A DNA stretch of 64,000 nt from Oceaniferula marina (GCF_013391475.1 NZ_JACBAZ010000002.1:647836-711835); one strand, 5' to 3'; shown: positions 9,051-18,552, numbered from the stretch's first letter. Notes: generated by a model from the sequence alone, not told the origin. Numbers and translations: made by a program.

Positions 9051-9893
9051 TTATTTCCGACGGCGGAGGATCAGTGCGAGACCACCCAGCCCGAGGAGAG
9101 TCACAGCGCTTGGCTCGGGAACCGACATGGCGTCTGCGATGGAAAGACCGGTTCCTCCGTTGTAGATCTCGCCGATTTCGGCATTGCTGAGAGCTCTGCG
9201 GAAGATGGCGGCGTCATCATGCGCTGCGTTGGATACGGCATCATCGGTGCCGAAGTTGGCTTCTCTCCACCAGACACCATCCTGAACGGCGATGTTGAAT
9301 GAAGGGCTGAGAGTGTCGTTGACGGCGACGGCCCCATTGACCCAGAGCGAAAGATCGGTGCCTGTTCGAACCAGTGCAATGTGGTTCCAAGAGCTTCCAT
9401 CCCATGTCCCGGCAGCCCCGGTGCTGGAACTGAGTGAGGTGGTTCCGTCGGGTTGTTGGGCTCGGACTTCAATGCCGCCGCTGCCAAGCAGATAAATTTG
9501 AAGCCCGCCCGAGTTTCCTCCTGCATTCCGTCCACCGGCATTCCATAAACGGTTACCGGTGGTTGCGTCTTGTTTGGTCCAGAAGGTGAGTGAATAGTCT
9601 CCGGTTCCGGGGAGAAAGGTGCTGTTGATGATGGACGGATCACTGGCTGAGCGAGGTGTTCCGGCACTGGTCGAGGTATCGAGAGCGCTGCCAAATTTGC
9701 CACTTACTGTCGAGAGGGGATTCCTGCTGACATTGTCCTCGTTGCCGTCGCCAGTCCATTGGTCGGTGACGGTGGTGGAGGTGACGGTATCGGACTCAAA
9801 GGTGTAGTAGAGTTCTAATCCGGTGGATGAGACGGCCCCGATGGCTGCTTGCGTCAAGGATGCAAGCGCGGCTAGCGTTGTGGTTTTTTTCAT
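9051..9893 (-). CDS. PEP-CTERM protein with LamG domain
   Basis: Secreted surface protein of 280 residues. A signal peptide (MKKTTTLAALASLTQAAIGA) is followed by a LamG/concanavalin A fold (LELYYTFESDT near the mature start, YSLTFWTKQD, WNHIALVRTG, LSLWVNGA) and a C-terminal PEP-CTERM tag: VPEPS, a hydrophobic helix and RRRK. PEP-CTERM proteins are handled by exosortase-type systems and are usually surface or matrix proteins; no exosortase is present in this window. The ATG at 9893 is chosen over the longer frame because it begins the signal peptide. It is the last gene of the sigma/FecR locus on this strand, about 120 bp after FecR, and has its own terminator. Confidence 0.85.
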   Translation of the reverse strand: MKKTTTLAALASLTQAAIGAVSSTGLELYYTFESDTVTSTTVTDQWTGDGNEDNVSRNPLSTVSGKFGSALDTSTSAGTPRSASDPSIINSTFLPGTGDYSLTFWTKQDATTGNRLWNAGGRNAGGNSGGLQIYLLGSGGIEVRAQQPDGTTSLSSSTGAAGTWDGSSWNHIALVRTGTDLSLWVNGAVAVNDTLSPSFNIAVQDGVWWREANFGTDDAVSNAAHDDAAIFRRALSNAEIGEIYNGGTGLSIADAMSVPEPSAVTLLGLGGLALILRRRK

Positions 9894-10013
9894 ATATACG
9901 TGGATTGTTCGTTTTTCGATATCATCACCAGGCATAAAACCCATGGTGATCAACCCATATACATGCCGATTGAAAAAAGGTAACGGGGGGGAGATGAGAT
10001 TTTTTCGAACAAA

Positions 10014-11591
10014 TCATGGTGCCAGAGGAAGCACGGACTCCCAGGTCAACCCAACCCGGATTTCATCGAATTTGACCGGGAAGTTGGCTGAGGAACTTCC
10101 GGAACGCACCATGAGTCGATCAAAATCTGGAACATTTTGATAGCGGATTTGAGGGCGTTGTTTGGTGTCGGGCTGATTCAGGTCGGGGTCAAAAAAGACA
10201 TCGGTGAGCTTTTTTGTTTGATTGAGCCGGATGACAAAGAGGTGGGTTTGGTCGTCGGTAGGGATGGAGAAAATGTCTTGGTCTTTGCTGGTTGCGTATC
10301 GGGAACCGTAAGAGTTGACGGGGCTGAGTTCTCCGCAGAATAATTGCTCACGGAACTCATTTTGGTAGAGCAAAAAACCAGAAAATGAGTTGGATAGGTC
10401 ATTGGCCGGCTGTTGCATCAGAAAACTGATGTAGATGGTGCCATCTTTTGGTAATTCATCATGATCGGGGATGATGACAGCTCCTGCACCAGTGACGCCG
10501 GTCGATTGGATACACCCGCCAACGCTGGCTAGTGTGTGCCCACTTTTTTTGTAGCTCAGACCTTGGTTGAGAAAGTGTCCTCTCCCTTGCCATTGGGAAA
10601 CCTTCCCCTTTCCACGATAGGGGGTATTGTGAATGGGCCCTTCTTTATAGTGTTCAAAGCTTTCGGCAATACGGAGTAGGGCCGGGGTAGATGCGGGGTC
10701 ACGAGGATCGGTTCCATAATGCTTTTCGATGACGTCAGGAACTCCGTCCTTATCCGAGTCTATCAGATTGGGGTCCAGAGGGATCTTGAGGCGGTGGGCG
10801 AGATATTCCGTGCCTTTCATTTGGCCGTTTTTGAGGATGGCAGCTTGTTGGCCAGCGATGAAGGATGTTTTTTGATCGTTGGATGCCTTGGCCTTGACCA
10901 GGCCTTCGATGACGTGGATCTCAGTCCCCAAATGGGTTCCCGTGGATGTGACAAATCGGGTGCCGAGGTCGACAACCTTGCCTTCATTGGTATTGATGAC
11001 GAAGCCGTGGGCATATTCAGGGGCATAGGTTTTAACTCGCCCCTTGTGGAGGAATACCTGATCCGGGCCGTCGATGCGTAAGTTGGCCGGGCCATTGATA
11101 TCGAGCCGTGCACCGCCTCGCATGGCAAGTCCGATTTCAGCACCTTTTGGGATCGTTAGTTCACCTTGATTGACAAGAGCCCCGATGCGCAGCCCTGCTT
11201 CATCAGCCAGGATGTTGGTGTCGGTGATGGTGGCGACACTACTCGACTCCGTGATGGTGCTTGGATCCGTGTGATTGCCCCGTGTGAGAAAATAGGCCAG
11301 CGTGAGGGCCGTGGCCAAACAAGCCGCAGCAGGGAGCATCCACGTTGTTTTCTTGGAGGCATGTGGTGTGATATTGTCCGTTGATGGTGACCCAGAGCTG
11401 CTTTGGCGGGGGGTGAGTGGTGCTGGCAGCGGGTCTTCCAGCTCAAGGCTGGTTTCCGTCATCAGAGCCTGCATGTATTCCTTCATATGTTCCGGCGACT
11501 CGTTGAGCGCTTCTTGAAAGGCACGCAACTCGTCCTCGGAGACGTCATCACGCCCGATGCGGTCGATCCATTCTGGCCAATTATGATTCAT
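10014..11591 (-). CDS. FecR-domain transmembrane protein with LamG C-terminus
   Basis: Protein of 525 residues, probable partner or anti-sigma factor of the ECF sigma gene just upstream. Residues 1-90 are cytoplasmic and anti-sigma-like (WPEWIDRIGRDDVSEDELRAF). One membrane helix lies at about 85-105. The FecR domain spans about 140-260 (LTIPKGAEIGLAMRGGARL, VVDLGTRFVT, IHVIEGLV). A DSDKDGVPDVIEKHYGTDP segment is a thrombospondin type 3-like calcium motif, and a LamG-like domain closes the protein. Sigma plus FecR plus a secreted LamG protein is a recurrent Verrucomicrobia/Planctomycetes arrangement. The signal is probably sensed by the exodomain and passed to the sigma factor, which is inference. 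Confidence 0.8.
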   Translation of the reverse strand: MNHNWPEWIDRIGRDDVSEDELRAFQEALNESPEHMKEYMQALMTETSLELEDPLPAPLTPRQSSSGSPSTDNITPHASKKTTWMLPAAACLATALTLAYFLTRGNHTDPSTITESSSVATITDTNILADEAGLRIGALVNQGELTIPKGAEIGLAMRGGARLDINGPANLRIDGPDQVFLHKGRVKTYAPEYAHGFVINTNEGKVVDLGTRFVTSTGTHLGTEIHVIEGLVKAKASNDQKTSFIAGQQAAILKNGQMKGTEYLAHRLKIPLDPNLIDSDKDGVPDVIEKHYGTDPRDPASTPALLRIAESFEHYKEGPIHNTPYRGKGKVSQWQGRGHFLNQGLSYKKSGHTLASVGGCIQSTGVTGAGAVIIPDHDELPKDGTIYISFLMQQPANDLSNSFSGFLLYQNEFREQLFCGELSPVNSYGSRYATSKDQDIFSIPTDDQTHLFVIRLNQTKKLTDVFFDPDLNQPDTKQRPQIRYQNVPDFDRLMVRSGSSSANFPVKFDEIRVGLTWESVLPLAP

Positions 11592-11645
11592 GATGGGTGA
11601 TGTGGTTAATGTTTATACTTGTGATCGGGCGCAGGGTAACGGGGT

Positions 11646-12206
11646 TTATGGAGAATTCGTTGAATTCTTTTGTTCCTCGAGACGTGTGAGAATACATTTT
11701 CTCAGGCGGTTCCGGACGCGGTAGAGTTTTTGTTTGAGTGCCGGGATGCTGAGGTTTTCAGTGACGGCGGTATGTTCCATCGGGATTTGTTGGCGATAGC
11801 GCTTGTCGATGAGTTGTTGTGCGTTTTCGGGTAGAATCTGGACACATTGTTTGAGGGCTGCCAGCCAAGGTTGGATGTCATGGGTTTCCTCTTCCGCCAT
11901 ATCAGCCAGCGATTCAAGCAAGCCGGTATCGAGAGTGGTCCATTGTGTTTTTTTATGCCGGCTGAGGTAATTGAGACATTCAAACCGGGCGACGGTAAAG
12001 GCCCAGGCTTTGAAATTGGTCCCAGGTATAAAGGCCTCCTGCTTGCGATAGAGGATGATGTTGACATCCTGCAGGGTGTCGCGGGCATCCTGCGGGTTGA
12101 AGATCATCGAGCGGATGAAGGCGTAGAGTGCAGCTTGGTGATCGATGACCAGCTGGTCAAAGGGTTCAGGTTCATCCTTACTTTGGTTGGTGAATTCTGC
12201 GGGCAT
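11646..12206 (-). CDS. ECF-type RNA polymerase sigma factor
   Basis: Sigma-70 family extracytoplasmic-function factor of 186 residues, normal for the group. Region 2 is visible (LYAFIRSMIFNPQDARDTLQDV, FKAWAFTVARFECLNYLS) and region 4 as the C-terminal helix-turn-helix (LSIPALKQKLYRVRNRLRKCI). The sequence resembles the sigma subfamily common in Planctomycetes and Verrucomicrobia. The ATG at 12206 begins MPAEFTNQSKDE; an in-frame GTG at 12248 would add 14 atypical residues. It lies 54 bp upstream of the FecR gene and 173 bp downstream of a PEP-CTERM gene, all on one strand. It probably directs transcription of surface proteins. Confidence 0.85.
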   Translation of the reverse strand: MPAEFTNQSKDEPEPFDQLVIDHQAALYAFIRSMIFNPQDARDTLQDVNIILYRKQEAFIPGTNFKAWAFTVARFECLNYLSRHKKTQWTTLDTGLLESLADMAEEETHDIQPWLAALKQCVQILPENAQQLIDKRYRQQIPMEHTAVTENLSIPALKQKLYRVRNRLRKCILTRLEEQKNSTNSP

Positions 12207-12379
12207 GAGCAAGGAAGAAGAAAAGCACCGAATTGTGCGACAGCGCACGACCTTATGCGATATGCATCAGTAGCACAAAGCAAATTGTGGCATACGTGTG
12301 GTCACAAAGAGAGAAATACATAAAACGCGATAGACCGTGATCTGACGCGTTCGAAAATGCCCAGTCGTAGGGGGGCGAC

Positions 12380-13183
12380 TTACCTGCGTCGGCGTATGAT
12401 CAGAGACATGCCGCAGAGAGCCAGTAGGCTAGAGGATGATGGTTCTGGGATTGCAACTTCAGAAAGGCTGGTCGCGACAATCAGGTTGTCCCAAGTGGCG
12501 GATCCTCCACTGCCCAAGCGAACCGCGGTGCTCCAGTTGGTGCGGGTGAATGCCATGGTGACATCCGCAGTTCCTCCGGTGCCGTCCCAAGAATCGGCCC
12601 CATCCGGATCCACCCATAATCCGAGCAAGTCATTATCGAAATCAACGACCGCCGCAATGCGGTAGCTGACACCGTCAGTGAGGCTGATCGAACCGGTGAC
12701 GTTGGTTCCACTGATCGAGTCTTGAATACCGATGGTATCAGTGGCCGCTCCGCCACCGTGGACGCCAAAGAATATACGTTCGGCTCCGAAGTCATAAGAG
12801 CTCATGCCGCTCCATGAAGCACTGGCTGACCGGGTCATGTCACTGGCAAAATAGACAGCCCCACTCCCTCGGAAGCCTCCTGAGCGTTCGGTTGTATCAC
12901 CATCCCCCGTCCCTGATCCTTCATCGGGTCCGTTGAATTCACGTTTAGCGCTGCTGTTATTGGTTGTTAGTATTCCGCCACTGACTGCAGGGCTTCCCGA
13001 TGTGCTATCCCAGTCAGATGTCGTGGCGGTATGCATTTGGGTCAGGTTGTTCCAGTCCCAATGGGTTCCTCCGTTTTGATTATTGATAGCTCCGTCTGTA
13101 TCAAAGGTTTCGATGCCGATGGTAGCAGCTCCAGAGATGGCGGAACTTAAAGCGAGAATACTGGTAATCGTTCTGAGTGTCAT
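12380..13183 (-). CDS. PEP-CTERM secreted protein
   Basis: Secreted protein of 267 residues: signal peptide MTLRTITSILALSSAISGAA, a Gly/Ser/Thr/Asp-rich beta-sandwich-like body and a PEP-CTERM anchor (IPEPSSSSLLALCGM then RRRR). Segments such as GAVYFASDMTRS, RIAAVVDFDNDLLGLWVDP and WDNLIV recur in PEP-CTERM concanavalin-like proteins, but no catalytic motif is visible. The ATG at 13183 begins the signal peptide; upstream in-frame residues look non-coding. It is the first minus-strand gene of the sigma/FecR locus, so it may be a target of that sigma factor. Confidence 0.75.
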   Translation of the reverse strand: MTLRTITSILALSSAISGAATIGIETFDTDGAINNQNGGTHWDWNNLTQMHTATTSDWDSTSGSPAVSGGILTTNNSSAKREFNGPDEGSGTGDGDTTERSGGFRGSGAVYFASDMTRSASASWSGMSSYDFGAERIFFGVHGGGAATDTIGIQDSISGTNVTGSISLTDGVSYRIAAVVDFDNDLLGLWVDPDGADSWDGTGGTADVTMAFTRTNWSTAVRLGSGGSATWDNLIVATSLSEVAIPEPSSSSLLALCGMSLIIRRRR

Positions 13184-13342
13184 GGAAGGGTGTGTTTGGG
13201 GTGAACCCCATGGAATGAATCCAGTCGGGGACAAGTTGTATCCTCGGGAGAAAGGATACTGAGTAATCCTGACTATGATAATTTTTCCTGCTGAGACAAG
13301 AAAAAAGTTACTAGCACAATGCTTGCGTTGTTGAAGGCTGGT

Positions 13343-15187
13343 TTATTCCACCGTCACACTCTTGGCGAGGTTGCGTGGTTGGTCGATGGCACAGCCACGG
13401 ATCCGGGCGACGTGATAGGCGAAGAGTTGAAGGGCAACTGCCGCTGGAATGACGGCGGTGTAATGTGGGCATTCCGGGATTTCGATGACATGGTCACATG
13501 CCTTGCGCGCTTCTTCATTGCCCTTGGTAATCACGCCCAACACTGGAGCGCTTCGGGCTTTGCATTCGGCAACATTGCCCAAGGACTTGTCCTGCCCCGG
13601 GCCATTATTGAGTAGCGCAATAACAGGCATGGATTCTTCTAACAGAGCTATTGGCCCATGTTTGAGTTCCGCAGAGTGATACCCTTCGGCGTGAATGTAG
13701 GAGATCTCTTTGAGCTTGAGGGCGCCCTCAAGTGCGACCGGGTACATGTATCCACGACCGATGTAGAAGGCATTATCGTAGTGGGCGTATTCGGCTGCAA
13801 CCTTGGCAATTTCATCGTTGTTTGCCAAGACGGCTTCAACGAGTGAGGGGATGGCTTCGATCGCTCGGGCGATTTGGATGCCGTTCTCACGGGAAAGCCG
13901 GTGGGCGCGGGCAAGTTTGAGTGCCACCATGAGTAAGACGGAGACTTGGCTGGTAAAGGCCTTGGTTGACGCCACACTGATTTCCGGTCCGGCATGCAGG
14001 TAAATTCCACGTCCCGTTTCACGGGCGATGGTGGATCCGACCACGTTGACGAGAGCAGCGACCAGGGAGCCTTTGTCGACGGCTTCGCGCACTGCGGCCA
14101 GGGTGTCAGCCGTTTCGCCTGACTGGCTGATGGCGAGCACCATGTCCCGGCTGCCGACGATTGGGTTGCGGTAGCGGAATTCGGCGGCTTGTTCGACCTC
14201 AGCCGGGATGCCGGCAAAGTCCTCGACGGCATATTCTCCGATGAGACCGGCATTCATCGAGGTGCCACAGCCAACCACCAGAAGGCGTCGGATGTCGACC
14301 AACTCTCTGGGGCTGAGGTTGAGGCCGGAAAGGATGGCGGTTCCACGGGTGGTATCGATCCGCCCACGGATGGTGTTGCGGATGGCTTCGGGTTGTTCGA
14401 AGACTTCCTTGAGCATGTAGTGCTCGTAGCCACCTTTTTCGGCGGCATCAGGTGACCAGTCGATTTCTGCCGGCGTGCGGGTTACAGTGCCGGCACCGAG
14501 GCTGCGGATATCTACCTGACTTCCTTCAATTCGGGCGATATCATCGTCGTCAAGATAGATGGCCTGGCGGGTATGGGTGATGATGGCGGAAGCATCCGAT
14601 GCGATGATGGTTTCATCTTTTCCCAGACCGATGACGATGGGTGAGCCCCTTCGGGCGACAATCAGAACCCCGGGGCGATCGACGGCCATGCAGGTGATGC
14701 CGAAGGTTCCCTCTACTTCTTTTAAGGCCGCGGTAACCGCTCCGAGTAGATCCTCACCATTGTAATGGTGTTCGATCAGGTGGGCGAGCACTTCGGAGTC
14801 GGTTTGGGAGCTGAAGCTGTTGCCTTCCGCTTTCAAGCGATCGCGCAGGGCGTTATGGTTTTCGATGATGCCATTATGAACGAGAGCAATTTTTCGCTTT
14901 GGCCCTTGGTGAGGGTGGGCATTGTCGGTTGTTGGCGGTCCATGCGTTGCCCAGCGGGTGTGGGCGATGCCGGACTTGGCTTGGTTGAGTCTGCTGAGTT
15001 GTTCGTCTTGTTCGATCAGTTCGCTGAGCCCGGAGACCTTTCCGCTTTGTTTACGGATAAAGATCTCTTCATTGCTTGCCAGAGCGACTCCTGCGGAGTC
15101 ATAGCCGCGATATTCGAGTTTTTTCAGGCCGCTGATCAGGACGGGCATGGCGGCGCGTTTGCCGGTGTATCCTACGATTCCACACAT
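13343..15187 (-). CDS. glmS: Glutamine--fructose-6-phosphate aminotransferase (isomerizing)
   Basis: Makes glucosamine-6-phosphate from fructose-6-phosphate and glutamine, the first committed step to UDP-GlcNAc. It has 614 residues, the standard length. The N-terminal Ntn glutaminase starts MCGIVGYTGKR with the catalytic Cys as residue 2 before Met removal. Two SIS isomerase domains follow (SQSGETADT, AEFRYRNP, and a C-terminal tail ending NLAKSVTVE, as in E. coli GlmS). It is the last gene of a three-gene minus-strand unit with glmM and a GlmU-like acetyltransferase gene. No ribozyme-like leader was recognised in the 42-bp gap upstream. Confidence 0.97.
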   Translation of the reverse strand: MCGIVGYTGKRAAMPVLISGLKKLEYRGYDSAGVALASNEEIFIRKQSGKVSGLSELIEQDEQLSRLNQAKSGIAHTRWATHGPPTTDNAHPHQGPKRKIALVHNGIIENHNALRDRLKAEGNSFSSQTDSEVLAHLIEHHYNGEDLLGAVTAALKEVEGTFGITCMAVDRPGVLIVARRGSPIVIGLGKDETIIASDASAIITHTRQAIYLDDDDIARIEGSQVDIRSLGAGTVTRTPAEIDWSPDAAEKGGYEHYMLKEVFEQPEAIRNTIRGRIDTTRGTAILSGLNLSPRELVDIRRLLVVGCGTSMNAGLIGEYAVEDFAGIPAEVEQAAEFRYRNPIVGSRDMVLAISQSGETADTLAAVREAVDKGSLVAALVNVVGSTIARETGRGIYLHAGPEISVASTKAFTSQVSVLLMVALKLARAHRLSRENGIQIARAIEAIPSLVEAVLANNDEIAKVAAEYAHYDNAFYIGRGYMYPVALEGALKLKEISYIHAEGYHSAELKHGPIALLEESMPVIALLNNGPGQDKSLGNVAECKARSAPVLGVITKGNEEARKACDHVIEIPECPHYTAVIPAAVALQLFAYHVARIRGCAIDQPRNLAKSVTVE

Positions 15188-15229
15188 GGTAAATTGGGTT
15201 GTTCGTTAATAAGTGATGAGGGTTTGTAT

Positions 15230-16108
15230 TTACGACTCAAGGTCGCGCTGCACGGTTTCGTTAGGACGGGTGCTGGAGTTCGGGCCGAGTTTTCGGCCGG
15301 GGTAGATCGCAGTGTGGATCCCGGTATGAGTTCCGTCACCGACGATGGCTCCAAACTTGCGTCTGCCGGTATCGATCAGAGACCCCTTCACGGTGCTTCG
15401 GTGGTTGAGTCCGTCGTGACGAAGGTTTGAGGTGATGGTTCCAGCTCCGAAGTTTACGTGATTGCCAATGACTGAGTCACCAACGTAGCTGAGATGTCCG
15501 ATCGAGCTTCCGTGTCCGACGATCGAGTTTTTGATTTCGACCGCTTGACCGATGTGGCATTGGTCGCCGATGGTGGTGGAACCACGCAGGTAGCAATTCG
15601 GGCCGATTTTGCAGTTTTCTCCGATTACACAATTGCCTTCAATGACAACGCCCGGGAGAATCCTTGAGCCTTTACCGAGATGCACGATGCCATCGATATG
15701 AGCTGCCGGGCTGATATCGCCGGAGTGATTATTCTGATCTAACTTTGAAACAATCTGCTCGTTGACCTGAATGAACTGCCAGGGGAAGAGGATGAGGAAT
15801 GAATCGTCAGATGCAGTGACCGCCGGCCCACTGGGGTCTCCGGCCCACGCGAGGATGTCTCCATCCGCCGATTTGAGAACGAAGCAGGCTGTGGAGGTGC
15901 TGAGTTGCCGGGCAAAGGCCTCCCAGTCGGCTCGACTGATCCATGCGTTTTCGATTTGGCTGGCATGCTCGATATGGGAAACCGATGACGCTTGTTGCGT
16001 TTGTTGGTTGCGCAAGGTGGTGCCGGCAATGAGCTGTTGGCTGCATGGGGTGTTCTGGTGTAGTGGCCAGAGTTGCTCTCCCTTGGCAGGTATGAATGTG
16101 AGTTCCAT
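15230..16108 (-). CDS. GlmU acetyltransferase-half-like hexapeptide-repeat protein
   Basis: Protein of 292 residues. The first ~130 residues resemble the degenerate sugar-nucleotidyltransferase-like domain seen in short GlmU-family proteins and lack a GxGTRM pyrophosphorylase loop. Residues ~135-285 form a left-handed beta-helix with repeated I/V-G-x-x hexapeptides. Key GlmU acetyltransferase features are kept: EIKNS, GHLSYVGD (matching the catalytic His and Tyr segment of E. coli GlmU, GHLTYLGD) and NFGAGTIT. It lies 12 bp from glmM and 42 bp from glmS, so it probably acetylates glucosamine-1-phosphate. The uridylyltransferase step would then come from another gene outside this window. An alternative is a regulatory or other sugar acetyltransferase. 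Confidence 0.7.
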   Translation of the reverse strand: MELTFIPAKGEQLWPLHQNTPCSQQLIAGTTLRNQQTQQASSVSHIEHASQIENAWISRADWEAFARQLSTSTACFVLKSADGDILAWAGDPSGPAVTASDDSFLILFPWQFIQVNEQIVSKLDQNNHSGDISPAAHIDGIVHLGKGSRILPGVVIEGNCVIGENCKIGPNCYLRGSTTIGDQCHIGQAVEIKNSIVGHGSSIGHLSYVGDSVIGNHVNFGAGTITSNLRHDGLNHRSTVKGSLIDTGRRKFGAIVGDGTHTGIHTAIYPGRKLGPNSSTRPNETVQRDLES

Positions 16109-16120
16109 AGCTTGTATGTG

Positions 16121-17467
16121 TTAGGCTCCGATGGTGTTTTGAATGGCATTGGCGATGAGTTCAGCCTGAGTCTTGGCAAGTTCGGCGTCTGAGCACTCGG
16201 TGAGCACGCGAATTTTGCGTTCGGTTCCCGAGTAGCGGACCAGCACGCGGCCTTTGTCGGCGAAGCGTGTCTCAGCTTCTTGAATGGCTTTGTGAACCTC
16301 CGGAATACTTTCGATCGGTGGCTTTTCCTGAACGTCGAGCCCCAACAGAACCTGAGGATAGATGTCCATACAATCGGCTAACTCGGATAAGGCGCTTCCG
16401 CTTTCGCGCATCATCGCCAGCAACATCAGTGCACTCATGATGCCATCGCCGGTGGTGGCGTGATCGGAGTAGATGATATGGCCGGAATTTTCCCCACCGA
16501 GATTGTATCCTTTTTCGCGCATGCGTTCTAACACAAGTCGGTCGCCGACCCCGGTTGTTTCCAGAGTGATGCCATCTTGGCTGAGTGCATCACGCAGGCC
16601 GAGGTTGCTCATGACCGTCGCCACCAGCGTGTTCCCTCTGAGTTTGCCCTGGGCATGGAGGGCCTTGGCACAGAGGCAAAGCACGCGGTCGCCATCGACC
16701 ACGGATCCGGTTTCATCACAGAAGATCACGCGGTCGGCATCTCCATCGAAACAGATGCCAACATGGGCACCGTGCTGTTTGACGGCCGCTGCCGCATTTT
16801 CAGGATGTAGGGCACCGCAGTTTTCGTTGATGTTCTGACCGTCCGGACGGGTCGATAGTTTGATGACTTCCGCTCCGAGTTCTTCAAAAATCAGAGGGCC
16901 GACGTAGTAGCCGGCACCATTGGCGCAATCGATGACGATTTTCAACCCGCGCAGGGAGTTGGCACCGACCGCATTTTTGGTGAATTCAATGTAGCGGCCC
17001 ATGGCGTCATCGATCCGGATCGCTTTGCCGAGATCGTTTTCCGGATGGGGGAGTTCTTCGCCGAGGATGAGTTTTTCGATTTCCAGTTCCAAGGCGTCGC
17101 TGAGTTTGTATCCGTCCGGGCCGAAAATCTTGATGCCATTGTCTTGGTAGGGGTTGTGGGAGGCGGTGAGCATGATGCCGGCATCACAGCTCATCGAGCG
17201 GGTTAGGTGGGCCACCGCGGGGGTGGGAGCGGGGCCAGTAAGCAGGACGGTCGAGCCCTCGGAAACCAGTCCGCTGGTGATCGCTGTTTCAAGCATGTAT
17301 CCCGAGAGTCGGGTGTCTTTTCCAATCACCACCTTGTGGCGGCGGTGGCCATTGGTGTCGAGGACGCGTGCGACGGCGCGTCCGATTCTGAGGGCTACTT
17401 CCGGTGTGATCGGCCATTGGTTGGCGATCCCCCGGATTCCGTCGGTTCCAAAGAGTTGGGTGTTCAT
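16121..17467 (-). CDS. glmM: Phosphoglucosamine mutase
   Basis: Interconverts glucosamine-6-phosphate and glucosamine-1-phosphate in the UDP-GlcNAc pathway. It has 448 residues, normal for GlmM. The start FGTDGIRGIAN, the active-site serine loop TASHNPYQDNGIK (about 99-111), the metal-binding GDADR (about 242-246) and the C-terminal phosphate loop RYSGTERKIRV identify it. It is the first gene of the minus-strand unit glmM-acetyltransferase-glmS. An AT-rich stretch of about 100 bp upstream probably holds the promoter. Confidence 0.96.
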   Translation of the reverse strand: MNTQLFGTDGIRGIANQWPITPEVALRIGRAVARVLDTNGHRRHKVVIGKDTRLSGYMLETAITSGLVSEGSTVLLTGPAPTPAVAHLTRSMSCDAGIMLTASHNPYQDNGIKIFGPDGYKLSDALELEIEKLILGEELPHPENDLGKAIRIDDAMGRYIEFTKNAVGANSLRGLKIVIDCANGAGYYVGPLIFEELGAEVIKLSTRPDGQNINENCGALHPENAAAAVKQHGAHVGICFDGDADRVIFCDETGSVVDGDRVLCLCAKALHAQGKLRGNTLVATVMSNLGLRDALSQDGITLETTGVGDRLVLERMREKGYNLGGENSGHIIYSDHATTGDGIMSALMLLAMMRESGSALSELADCMDIYPQVLLGLDVQEKPPIESIPEVHKAIQEAETRFADKGRVLVRYSGTERKIRVLTECSDAELAKTQAELIANAIQNTIGA

Positions 17468-17604
17468 TTGTTCGTGTTGTGTTTTTTTGAAGTGATATTG
17501 CGCTTAAAAACGTAAAATGACGCTTCGTGCTGACCATGCCAGAACATCTGCTGTAAGTAAAGATATTTAGTTCAAAAAAAAATGAACCTAATGGGGGTGC
17601 TGGA

Positions 17605-17638
17605 CACAAAAGAGCGGACAAGGTTTCCCTTGCCCGCT
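17605..17638 (-). terminator. Terminator after a PEP-CTERM gene
   Basis: On the minus strand an 11-bp stem AGCGGGCAAGG / CCTTGTCCGCT (one G-T pair) with a 4-base loop is followed by CTTTTGTGT. It lies about 50 bases after the stop of the 17688-18413 gene. Confidence 0.85.
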
Positions 17639-17687
17639 GTGATTTGTATTTGGCTGGTTGTTTGCTGCCAGCAATGGGGTTCTGAGC

Positions 17688-18413
17688 TTACCTGCGTCGG
17701 CGAAGAAGCAGGCTGAGTCCTCCGAGCCCAAGTAGGCTGATGGATGAGGGTTCTGGCACGGATTCGATGATGATGCCGGCAACGGAACCGCGGAGCGTGC
17801 CATTTCTGGTGAAGGTCAGGGCGATACCATCCTGGTCGCCAGTGAATACGTCACTTTCGTAGGTGTGGGCACCTTGGCTTCCTAGTGCGACTCCCGCAAA
17901 TGAGGTGTCACTGGTATTTCCTCCACTCGGCGTGCTTGAGGAGAGCCAACCGCTTTCTCCGGTGACGTCCCCCGTAGTGACGGTGAGTGGGTTGAAGCCA
18001 GTGGCATTATCTGTCGATCGGAGAATAACCATGCGGTAGCTTGTCGCTCCCACAGTCGTCAACCAGTTGCTGATGCCCGTCAGGTGAATATCGTTTTGAG
18101 AGTCGTTTCCATTATCGTCGAGGTATCCGCGGAAGACACTCTGGTCAGATGCTGTGCTACTATTGATGTAAGTTCCTCCGGCATCGTGGCGGATGTTGAT
18201 CGTTGCTCCGTCGGCTGCAAAACTTGTGCCATCGCCAGACCAGTCGTTGACACTTTGATAATCCCATGAGGTGACGGTGCCGATCGCACTGACGTAGCCG
18301 TCTGTGTTGGCGGGTTGCCCTTGCCGTTGGGTTCCGAAGTTAATCGCGATTTGGGCGGCCTGTGAAGCGGCACAGCTCAATGCCATGAACACGGCGATAC
18401 TTGTGGTTTTCAT
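17688..18413 (-). CDS. PEP-CTERM secreted protein
   Basis: Secreted protein of about 241 residues. The signal peptide MKTTSIAVFMALSCAASQAA is followed by AQIAINFGTQ, a Thr/Gly/Asp-rich beta-rich body and a PEP-CTERM tag (VPEPSSISLLGLGGLSLLLRRRR). No enzyme motif is visible. Two adjacent ATGs (18416 and 18413) are possible; the second is chosen because the signal peptide then starts MKT. It stands alone with its own terminator and is convergent with nothing; the 478-bp gap upstream holds repeats. Confidence 0.8.
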   Translation of the reverse strand: MKTTSIAVFMALSCAASQAAQIAINFGTQRQGQPANTDGYVSAIGTVTSWDYQSVNDWSGDGTSFAADGATINIRHDAGGTYINSSTASDQSVFRGYLDDNGNDSQNDIHLTGISNWLTTVGATSYRMVILRSTDNATGFNPLTVTTGDVTGESGWLSSSTPSGGNTSDTSFAGVALGSQGAHTYESDVFTGDQDGIALTFTRNGTLRGSVAGIIIESVPEPSSISLLGLGGLSLLLRRRR

Positions 18414-18552
18414 CATGATCTTGTGTTTGGGGTGGGTAGGGGCTGCGGATAACAGCCATGATCCGAATAGCTGGGATTTTAGACAGGGTGTGGGGGATGA
18501 CAAGTTTAAAAGTGATTGCAGGATGGCAGGGCGAATGCACTAGGGGCTAACA

